Positions 46,501-58,500 of a stretch of 64,000 nucleotides of DNA are shown piece by piece. Position 1 is the first letter of the stretch, and each line of letters opens with the position of its first letter. The position numbers and the translations under genes were made by a program. Source of the DNA: Dipylidium caninum (taxonomy: Eukaryota > Platyhelminthes > Cestoda > Cyclophyllidea > Dipylidiidae); contig QEYB01000368.1 of assembly GCA_017562135.1 (NCBI GenBank), positions 186,001 through 250,000 on the forward strand, read 5' to 3'. The notes under the pieces are model-generated. The model had not been told where the DNA came from, made no database searches, and worked only from the letters and a program-made list of their open reading frames with translations.

Positions 46501-49500
46501 TTTGGCAACTTTACCGTTCGGTAGAGAGTGTAGTACCCTTCCCAGGCTTGCTGGAGATCGGCCCGCATTCCCTGATTCTCGAAGCGTTCGCAGTAGATGC
46601 GCGAATTATTGAGCTCCTTACCGAACTCCTGCAGGAACGCGGCTTCGTTGGCAGTTTCATGGCCTCGTTCCATTACCTGATGGAGGGGGTAAAGCAGGCG
46701 AAACATCTTGCTCGTATCCTTTTCTCCAAAGTAAACTCTGCTAGCGTCCTCCAGACACTCAAACCACATTTCCAGCCATGATACGGAGAGGCGTATCAAC
46801 TCCTCATTCAACTGCATGGGGGACAAGGGAAATAAGTGGTGCTTTAGCTTTTAATAAAGAATCAGAGAAGGCAGAGTTCCATCAAACTGTTCCCACCAAA
46901 AAGGCCTCGTAGACAAGGCGGGGATTATGTTCCTCCATAAAGTAGAGGATCTTAGTGGCGTAGTACCGACGCCTATCGGAGCCACCCGACTTAAAGGCAA
47001 GGACAAGAGAGTAGATAAGAGCTTGCGGAAACTGGCGTCCCACGGATATGAGAAGGTCCACTATGATGTTGGCCACATGCTCGTGGGGAGTGTCAATGCG
47101 GGCCAACAACTGATGCAGCACTGGCAGCCAATTCTGCAAACGGATTTTCCCCAGACCCTCTCGGGCGATCTCGCGTATTTCCGGAATGTGGCCGAATTGG
47201 AAGAGAAGATTTATCAGGCGAAGGATATCCTAAATAGACAATCAAGTTAACCATTTACCTCTTTCACTGTTTTTATTATAGCACTAACTTGACTAGTTAC
47301 ATTATTGCGGCACGAATTCAATCAACCCATCTGTAGGTTCTTCGCATCTCTGGCCCCATTTAGTAATAAAGCAACGTTGTAGAGTAGTTTAAGGAGAGAA
47401 CTCAAGAGACTATTTATTATTCTGCCATCTCTATTTCTGTTATACCAGGTACATGACAAATCCAAATTGCGAGCCTCGCAAAACGCCAGGGTGAAGGGAG
47501 CGAAAGACAAGGCGGTTGCAACATACCTGCAGGTTGTTATCCGAAGAAAGACTGATGGAGTTTATGTAGCCTCGTACGGATGGGGAGGCCAATTGTTCGA
47601 TACTGCTTTGTAGAATGCTCCGACGTTGTCCTAGACTTGCCAAACTTTGCTCGAAAGTTGCCTGATCAACAGGATCTTCCGATGATAAGACCTTAAGAGA
47701 ATAGAGTATGCATGAAAGCTAATGCACATTTGGATGTTGCGTAGTTGGAAATGCGATTCCAGTTGGCGAGGACCTGTTTAATTTTTGCCTCTTTCTGGTC
47801 GAGGTGCGCGTGTTCTGCGCTGAGACGAGTGGAGAGGTCGTAGTTAGCCATGGCCCAGGCCTGCCACGCGGAGCGGTTGCCGGGCGTGTGTTCGGTGGCA
47901 GTGCGATAGCACTGAATGACGAAGTTGTGCATCATCACTGACTTGTTGTCCATGAAGGGCACACTCGCGTCCACGATCTCCGTCGCACTCTAGCATGTAC
48001 ATTTAAACGCGGGCATTTCGATTAAATAACTTAATAAATCGGAGATTACCGATACTCTTAAGTTAATAATTGTCCGAGGACAAATGTTGCAATTTACGAA
48101 ACTTATTTTGCAAGAATGAATTTTAAGACAAAAAATATGCACCTGGCGAGCACTGTTTTAATAAAGGGAATGAAAATGTTTAGCTCATATGAAATGTATG
48201 TCGTAGATATAATAATATATGCAAAATATAATCAATCAAAAGGAACCCTCCACCCCCCGGACTTACGAACAGATTAAAGTCAAACATGCTGAAGAATGAA
48301 AGACATGAGCAAATGAGGATTTTTACAATCATCCGATGAAATAACCGCTAGTTCAATTTGGCCCTTTGACACAGAACTCACGTTTTGTTGCATCTCACTG
48401 TGTACCGAGAAGGATTTCAATTGGCTGACCTCGGGACCGTACGAGAAGAGGCCAGAGCCGGGGGCTCGAAGGCTACCACCACAGGATGATGAACGGACGT
48501 AGAGATCCGTGTACCAGCTACCCAACCGCAGGCTACACCTAAAAAGATCGATTGCAAAGAAAAGTACACCAGGATGATAACCTATCTGCCGTTTTTTCAC
48601 TATGAATGCACAGCGTAAAGTATTTGTATCAATGAATTCAATTTATGCTTTTGGTAAGTCGCGAAATAACCGTTATTAAGACGTGTTCATCATTGACACT
48701 AGTCAATTGCAAGTACTGAACAGTCTATCAAGAGAATTTAATCAAGTATCCAAAAAATCTTACTAACACGGTCTTGGAACCCGGCAGAGAATAATGGACA
48801 ATTAAGTGACGTTCGGAGTTAAATGGGTAAATTGATAGAATGCAACAAGTAGACTATTCACTTAGCCATGAGGCGGCGGAGGTCGTCTATACGAGTGGCG
48901 ATGCCACTAATGTTTTTGGTGGCGAGGGAGGGTTGTTGAGCGACGTCCCGGCCAGCCTCCTCCAATTTATTAGCTTGGACCCGCAGCGAGGGCTCGATTA
49001 CGCTATCACGAAGCACCTGCAGTCGCGCCACCGCCTCCTCGCGAGCTCCCGATGACCAAAGAAGTTTGGTGTAAGAGAAGACGATCGCAGGGTCTGGTGC
49101 GGGGATAACCTCATTCCATGCCATCTCAGCTGGGTCTTTGGGCAACATCCGCAGTAACACTTGTAAACTTAGACTCTGAAATAATCACCCATACCACCAC
49201 ATCATTACTTTTACTTTCCATCGCCCTCTAAGACAATAAGGATTTATGCGCGCCAGTCAAACGGACTAGTAGACTGGCTCCCCAGCATTTAGTTCAAATA
49301 TCTCCTAAGAAAAGTATTTTTGGATTGAAGGAAATTCCGTCGATTAAGTTTTTAAATATCAACTGCTCCCAATTCAAATAAAATAAAAGATGCAATCCAT
49401 ATGGTTAGAATATTACGGTTAGAGAAAATTTATAATTAGATGTTACGATTAACACGAAAGCAACGAAGCTTGATGGATATGGTGAACTAACTCGGTCTGA

Positions 49501-52500
49501 GCTCTCGAGGCAATAAGATATTATGTTTAAAACTATTAAATGAGTGTTTGGTTTAGTCAATGTTCAGCTGCGGTTGAGTAAGATACACTATAACATGGGC
49601 TCGATATCTTTATTACTTTTAAAGGAATTCGCTTTATTCATTTTGCAACACCTTTCCGTGTTTGTAACCCACTTCTACTTCTGTTTTCGCCGAAACCAGA
49701 TAGAAGCAATACCCGGTTTACGTCTATTTTCTCTTGTACCAGTTCCAATTGAATCAGTGCAAGCTCAACAGGCTTCGGAGAAAGGTTAACCAGCCATTCG
49801 GACATGGACCACTAGGGAAAAGAGCGCTCGAGGCCGGTTCCAAGAACATCGTTCTGGCAATATGCGTGTCGACAAGGAGTGTCGAGAGAGACCACCGACC
49901 CGTGTTGCTAATGCGGAACAATTAATGAGACGACTGTGCAACCCCCTTCACCCACGACTGGCCCCCAACTTGGGCTCAAACTCGATAGGAGCTGGCCATC
50001 CATGCGGCCGTGGTGAAACAACATCTGCGTACCATAAGCAGAGGAAAGCAAAATGTGGACTCGTATGTGCCTGTCGCACGAACTGGCGCGACTGCAGACG
50101 ATCGAGCGGCCGCTTCCAGAACAAGTGAGCATCTCCCTTCGTTCCCTCGCAATACACGATCGCCGCCGTTTTCACACCGAATCGCCACTTGTGGGGAAAC
50201 GTGGATTTTGTATGGTAATCGAAAGCGATCAAGCAAATGGGTTGACAAGAATAAGCCCCAAACCGAAATTCCATCAACCGACAAAATTATGGTCACCAAA
50301 TTGTGGATTGCTCAAGGAGAGATCCATTGTTCCCTCCCACGACCAGGTGGAAGCATAACAACGGAGGAGTCCAATTGCCGTGCGTGAAATTGAGGTCCTG
50401 CATGAGGAACTCATGAAGAAAAAACTACCAGTATTGCCCAATCGACACGGTAAAATATTACTTAGTGCATTAAAACGAACGAAGACCATACGAAGCCTCA
50501 ATTGCTGGTGACAACATGAAATTTTAACACATCCTCCATACCCATCACCCGATACTTCACGAAACTGCTTATTACCTTTTGCAAATAAAGATTATTTTAA
50601 TAAAAATACAATTGCCAAAATGAGGTTATACGAGACTTTGAATGGTTTATTGAGTCTAAAGGTAAAGATTTTTCACAAAAGGCACATACGGCTCGCCGAT
50701 TCGTTGACGGAAAGTTTTAGACACAAATTAAAATTCTTTCGTCTGAATATAAAAGTGGAAATTTGCGCTTTTTGTTTTCTACTTATGTCAAACGTCCGTT
50801 TCATACTTGGCAGCGTAATAGAAAGTTAAATTTAACATCAACCGCATATAGAACTTGAAAGACCTCAAGCAATGGTTTCAACTGCAAAATGCGACGAAAA
50901 TTTTGTTCGTGCGTGCTAGTTCTCAGGCAGTTTTACAATTAACGAATAGTGTCAAATGTTAAAAGGAAGTAAAAATATGGTGAGACATACAAGACGACCT
51001 GAGCGTCGGCAGAGTCCGGCATAACGAAGGCAACTCTTGATATTCTCCCGCGGGTCGAGGACAAGCCGACGAAGCTGAATAATGCGACCCCAGTCCTCGA
51101 CCACGGACTGACAACCTAGCAAACGGCGGTGCCACGCCTCATGAAGCACCTCCCGCCGCTCGGGCACCAGCTTGTACTGAATCACTTCTTCCACCTCCGA
51201 GAGAAGTTGGGCATCTATGAGATCCTGCGGAAGTAAGACAAATTGCCAAATAACTTCTCAGGAATCGACCTTACATGGTGTCCTTATGGGAAGGGCGGGC
51301 TTTAGTGCAACTGGTAAAACGCACGCAAACATACTCCAGAGAACTTGGAAGTTTTGTTATTTTTTTCAAAGGCTATCACTTGACTCTGTGCAAAGTGACG
51401 AGGAAAAATGAAAGTATGAATCTCAAGTATTCTGTATCAGAGCAACAAGTGTTGAATGAAATGAGAGGCAATGGGTCAGATAAATATTTATTTGTAGTCT
51501 ATGATACTCTGCACAGATGGTAGTAGTCTTTCTCAGTGTTTAAGAAAATATATTCGATAAAATTACACACTCCAAGTAACGACAAAAAACATAGATGCGT
51601 CTTAAGAGACTGGATTTAAATTTGGTTCAAAAATAAGAGGTAAACAAGCATGATGACTATGAGGCAATGCGAACGAGGGGAGGAATTACAAACCGGATAG
51701 GTACGCTGATAACCCTCAGTGGTAAGAGGGATTAGATTGGTGACAAGAATGCTGCGCGACTTGGCCACTTCGTCGAGAGCCGCAGCGTAATTACCCTCGT
51801 GAAGGGCGAGGAGGGCACGGTAGAAACCACCCTCGTGATCGGCGGGAGCGAAAGCCTGTGTGTAGTGCGCGGCTCGCCCCCATGCGCCGATGGTGATGGC
51901 TGCGCTCGTGGCTAGAGGAGCGACCTGCTGCCGCGCCCCCTCACTCAGTTGACCCCAGCGCTCCCAAGCCATCGTCTCCAACTGTGACCTGCCAATGGAC
52001 GCACATGTAACATCAGACTCAGGTCTTAGACAAATCCCCCGAATTCTAGTAGGCATACGGTTGTTTTCAATATTATTATCAAATGTTTAACTAAAATAGG
52101 GTATTTTTGCACACGTGTGTCTACTGGAGGAGAAAAATAACGAGGCGATAATGAGGTGTATGAGATAACAAAACCTTGCCTATGTGTACGTCAGTTCTTC
52201 CTGTATTTTTGTAGTAGTACATTAGACACTTTAACTCACCACTGTCCAAGTGAATGCAAACACCTTAAACGACAGAGGATCGGCTTGGTCTTATTCCTGA
52301 TTCTCTCGTCCTCAAGCTTACGATCACAGAGAGCAATCGCGCGGTCCCAATTGTGAAGCTTCTCATACCACAATTCCTCATCAGTCTACCAAAGGAGTAA
52401 TGATATCGAGAGTTTAATGGGAGAAGTACTCCATGCGTCGAACAAACTTCTATGGCAATAATTTCTCACAACAATTTTAAAAAGGAAAGCTATGAACTGA

Positions 52501-55500
52501 TTTGCATACCAACTTATTTCGAGGATTTTTCGTAGCATACAGAAGAACGCCGTTAGAAGCCTCAGTTAGCTGCAGTTTGTCATAAATCGCTAATAAGGAT
52601 GCGAGTGTTGAGGGACTTGGACTTGAGCGTTTTTCCACCTCGTCAAGGAATTCCAGTTCCTTATATCGCAATGCTTTTGCAAAGGCGCGATTTTTCATCG
52701 CCCGATCCGCTAGAAGATTCAGGGACAGGGGTAGATGTACTCGAGGTGCTTTGCCTGAAAACTTGAACGTAAAGCCAAGAGATGGAATTACCACGGTCAA
52801 GTCAACAGAGGTGAATAATGAGAGCGAGGATATACACTAACCTTATCGGCATGAGCCATAAATTCCTCTAGGTTGAGAATAACCTGGCTTATTTCCCTCG
52901 ACTGGTTAGCTGAGAATGGCAGTCGAAGGACAGCCTCAAGGGTATTAATGAGATCGTCCTGTTCAGCATCGCGCAACTCTTTCCAACAGCTCATGAATGC
53001 AGCGTTGAAGAGTCGACGGGAGATTTGCGGCGCGATGGTGGTGAGGCGGGCACATGCCCGAATAGCCGGACTGGGTGATTCTCGTAGTAACGCCACGCTC
53101 AGTGTCTTGAGCCACAGATTCCAATCTTCTGGACTCACCAAACGAGTAGACTGCCAGGCTCTTTGCAAATTCAAGCTATATAAAACAAGATACGGGTGTA
53201 AACTACTCCATTCGCAACAACAACTGTGACATTTCATTTACCTGTTAAGAGTGAGACTCTTGACGGACTTCTCAGGATCAGTTTTGCGAGTGAAGTTGGC
53301 ATGGGTGTCTCGCAATATGGGTTGACCGTCGTTGGATAAGTTGGGACGCTTATAGCCATCTTCATTCACCTAAAGCAAAAGATGCGCTTATATCACTAAT
53401 AATCGAAAGTAAAGGAAAAGCAAGTCTTACACAAATAACGAAATGAATCGTGCTCACCTTTTCCAGGGCTTTTTCAAACCTTTTATGGCTTATTTTAACT
53501 AAATTTAAGGTGACCTGCACCACTGGAAGGATGAACTTGAAGCCCGAACCCATTTGAAGTGCCAGGTTGGCGATTACATCCAAGCAAGGCGAGTAAAGAG
53601 CCCTCAGCGCAACTTGTGGGGCAGATGGCTTATTTTTCACCTCTCCAACCGTCAGCGATCGTTCAAATAGAGTATTGAGGAGTCTGCAGAGTGGTTGAAC
53701 GATGTTAGTAGCCAACGACTCCACACACAGTACTTCAGTAAGTTGGGCCATGCAACGTAAAGCGGCCATGCGTGTCTGAAGGCTCCCGGGTGTTGAAGGA
53801 CTGTTAGCCGCTTTCTGTGCGGCACGGAGGGCGCTGCGTGAGGAGATGGGGCATCCCCCGCCGCTCACCGGATCTGTAAGCAGTGAGTCGACCGGAGTTC
53901 CCATTACAAAACTTTCATCTAGATAGGGCGGTGAGGTTGCGCTCAACACCTCAATAGAATCGGGGCTGCAACTAGACGAAAATGCCTGAATCGCAACGGG
54001 TTGATTAACTGGCACCGAGACTGCGGCAGCAGCAGTGGCAACAGGATGATTCGCCTGGACACTTTTCGCTTCCACAGCAGTGCGTAAAAGGTGTTCATAG
54101 GGGGCATCCTCCAAATTGGATACCAAAGACGCCAACGCTGGCATGAGAATATGGAGGTGACCATCGAGGAGTGAGCCCAGACCAATTACTAAGTCGCAGA
54201 GCTGAAAAATTTCATTAGTGTGAGCCAAAAAAATTAGATACAGTATCAAAGTGAAGTTTTAATTCGAATATTTATGTAATCAAAAGGAGTGAGAGCCTCA
54301 TCACCAAAGCGATGCATATTTGAGGTTTACCTCGATGAGGTTTTCATCAACCATCTCCTGCTTCAGGCCGCGCAAAATACATGGAACAAGTCGTGGCACG
54401 GAGGGACGGAAGTCGGTCTTTATCGCTTTAGCAGTCACGCCAGCTAGACGAATACAATTACGTTGAACAATGCAAGACGCAGAGAAATTCCAGAAGGTGG
54501 TAATGATATCGACAATTTCAGAGGCATACTCCTTCGCGAAAGGCCCGATAATTTGGACTATGCTACACAGATGGTACGTAATTGCTTCTTGTAGCTAAAA
54601 GTGATAATTATAATAGCAATAATAACTATAAAACTAAAAGTTTGGCTGCATATGAAGGGATGAATCTAAGTCACTTTTGACAACTTGCCGCATTAATACT
54701 CTGTTTTTTAACAAGTCAGACTAAGAACTGAACAAAATGGTACAAATGTCAAAACCATTGACTATCGAGGTTTGGATCATCGGATTGCGTGTTCCCTAGT
54801 TTAGATTCAGCTCGAGTCCACGAATTCTGAAAGTCAAGGACTCATGTAACACGGTAATAATACAAGACTCGATCAGCTTTGACTCAATTTATCAAGATTA
54901 ACAAGAATCCTGGTAATTTATTAGAGAAACCAATCTTTCGCAAACAAAAATAATCTTGATGACAGTGAAGAAGAGCTAAAAGATGGCCTTGACCGTGCGG
55001 TCCCATCAAATTTTCATGCTTTTGAAAAAAACGCACTATTTACAGAGGAACTTAGACAATACTTCAGGTTTTTCCTAGTCTGTAATTAATGTGTCGGCTG
55101 ATAATATTTAAGGCGGGCAACAAAAAATTAACGAACTGTAATAAAGAGGTGTGAATGAGGTACCTTGATCTCGTGAAGACCTTGGAGACACTTAAACAAT
55201 TCGGTCATAACTTGATGGAGGCAAGGAATGGTACGTTGATTGAAAGACTCCAGAACGCTGGCAATCACCTGCACAACATGGTCCCAGTTGGCTCGCATTC
55301 CTGGCTCACGAAGCACGTTTATGAGGACAGAGAGGGAGTAGCCCGCAAAGAACTCCTCCCGGTTGTCACAACACAGGTTCACCAACAACTCCGATTGCGT
55401 AATATCAACTAATGGACAAAATTTATATACGTCAACGCTGACAAATCGTGCTCAAATGGGATAAATTGGCGTTATTGAACAGACAAAAATTTATAAAGAC

Positions 55501-58500
55501 TAAGAGCCATCGAGATATGGAAATGCTGATACCCTATTCAATTAGAAGACAAAACCCCTATCTTAAGATGGCGATTATTATATCACAAAATGATCAGGCC
55601 TTGTGAGGTGACGCCCATGTTTCATAAGTTGGACCTGATCAGCGAGTTTTGTACTAATCTTTCAAAAATTCAGTCTAAATAGTTAAAACAGGTTAAAGAC
55701 TGCATAATCGACAACAATGGAGGGAATTATCAAAAAGGAGGAAGTATAAAATTCTTGTCTGAAATCCGCATTTGTAGAATCTGTGGAAAATGTCGAGTTT
55801 CATTGGCGACAGCTTGGATGATGCAAGTTACTTGAAGTTTTTTTTAATTGCGGTTAAAAACCTTGAACACCTTCTAAAATTGCAACATATGCCAAATTTT
55901 CCCCCGAAATTAACGTTACTATACCGTCTCGGGGCTCTGCTACATCATGTTGGCTGACAGCAGTATCTGTCTCCATAATATAGTCGTACTGGCCCATTGA
56001 AACTTTCAGTTTGAAAGGATCCACGGCTCCAATAAGACCCAATAAGCGGAGAATCTAAAAAGTAAAAAGGTTTGAGAAACAACGAGTCGAAGTACATTTA
56101 ACGAGAAAAAATTACCTCAGCTTGGATGCTTTTCGACTCGACACGCCTAAGCAACGTGAAAAGCAATTCCATAAATTCTGGGTGCTTCATGTACGGATGT
56201 ACAACGTAGCCGGTGTTCGAAACCAAAACCCCAAATGCCCACGCAGCAACCTATGATTATATATTGCAGACTACAGAGGTGGTCAAAAGTTAACCAAAAT
56301 AAAATTAAGCAGAATGAATTTTACCGATCTCTTGGAATGACACGTGGGATCCTGCAGCATGTACGCAAGTACAGGAATCAAATCATCCATCAGGGGTATC
56401 ACGGTCTGAGGACACACCGAAGAGAGATGAGCAAGGGCAGAGAACATTGCCACCACCAGACCCTTGGGTTCGCGCCAGATAGCGTTTGTGTTCTCAAGAA
56501 TTCTTCGACCGGCACGAACCATACCCAAAGGGGGTATTTGAGGGGACATAAAACCACCGATTTCACCAGGTCGAATGGCGTCCAGCGTACCCACAACGAG
56601 ACCCCTTGTCGCCTCAGATCCATCGCTACCACCCAGACTAGCTGCGGCCGCAAGAAATTCTTGACTCGTGCCCGGTAGAGTCTCATCTGGATCACCAATC
56701 AACAGATCCAATCCGCAACCAGCGCCCCGAGGAAATTGTGGTGAACCAAACACATGAGCAGACTGCATAATAAAATAAATTTTTCTCAGCGCAAGGGTTA
56801 AAAGTGATCCACATAAATGGGGCTGTATTTTATTTCCCAGCCTAAGTCATTTGTATCAACTGATCAATTTACACAAAATATAAGGCTTTGTGTTTATTTA
56901 TGTTTAAGGTAAGCAAAAAGTAACCGTATTTTACCTAATGTGTTGCGCAATAATAGCTGACACTGAAGTGTTTTTAATACCAGTGTGAATATAATGACTG
57001 CGATCAAAACAACCATGTTTCATAGTATAAGTTTTTAAGTCATCAATAAAGTGAAAACTCGAGAGCAAATGTTCTAAAAAAATAAACTACATTATAGATT
57101 CCCAAATGGAGTCTTGAAAAGTACCGACAGAAGATAAATAGCAAGGTTTTTGTGATAGACCAGTGGCAGAAATAAAATTATCATAAAGAAATATGTGGGC
57201 TTACTGGAAATTCATCATACAAGGCGGACCCACTACCTCTGCTTTGACGTCCCATTGCGGTGCTAATGATTTTGGCAGCAAGGGCGGCTGAATGGGCAGC
57301 TTGATTGGCCGCAAAGACGGCTCGAGCGCAGACGGCAGCGGTCTGACCAGAACTGGGCAAGAGAGACTTGGTGCTGACCAGAGAACGTGCCAATTGCTGG
57401 CCCACACCTCGGGCAGTGGCAGTTGCCACTGCCTGCACCGCCTGGGCGGCTGAGTGCGCCGCCGATTGGGATGCTAGAAGGGCTGTGCTTAAGGAGATCT
57501 CTTTGGTGTCCGTTAACACATCGCCCTGATAGCTGAATGGACAAGCTCCAGGCCTGTTGGCTAAACAAAAATGGTATCGCTTAGTGTGCTATGAATAGCA
57601 GCACAATTTGTGATTTAAAAAAGACTTTCACAATGCAGAATGCGTTGAAAGCGAACACAGTAGATCCGGAGCAACATTTGGAACCTTACTCGAAAGTGGC
57701 ATGTATGGTATTAATAAAGTAGCATGCCAATTCAACAAATATCGCACGAGGACACAATCTACGCTAAAACATATTGGGGACGGTTTGCAATTAAAAGGAA
57801 CAAGGAATTAACAAAACGTAGAAGGCTTATAAATAGCATAGAGTCTACTTGCCTGCTTTTTGTAATCTCTCGTTTCTCATGAGGAGTAGTTTCATTCGCA
57901 GATTTATCGGTAAAGCATTTCTTATCTGTGGAATTAATACATGTAAAAGAGACTCTCCGTAGGGTAGTATAAAGTGCGGCGCTGTTGCAGCGAGAATGGC
58001 CACGAGAGCGGCAGATTCCTCTTTATTCTTAGTCGTTCCGCTGTCCGCCAGATCTGTAATAATCTAGAAAAGGCGTATATTACCGTTTAAAAGGAATATA
58101 CAAAGGGTAACGTTTCTAAATACCTCCTGAGCTGGATCTCATAAATATTTACTATTAACACCTTCTAAAATAGTACAATATAAACCCACTTTGAGCAAGA
58201 CGCTGCGAAGAGTGGGTTGTACGCAGGCAGGATTGACATCGGAAAGGCGTCCGAGACATTGCATTACTAATCCACGAATAGCAAAAACCTCATCATTCAG
58301 TGCAACAAAGAGAGAATTCAGATGCCGTGATTGTGCCAAATAATTGTCAAATTGACTATCCAACGAGGAAAAAACGCATTTTCGCACATCCGGATCTGCG
58401 AAAACTCAGGTTAGGCGACTAACATCTTACCTGGGTCGCTAATGCCAACAACAAGCAATTTTCCAAGTATATCTGAAACAGCATCCAGTGTTTTTTGAAT

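Noticed and set aside
50053..50358. 101-codon plus-strand frame as a nested gene in the mTOR intron
   Set aside because: No recognisable domain and no evidence of splicing; kept only as a compositional island in the findings.
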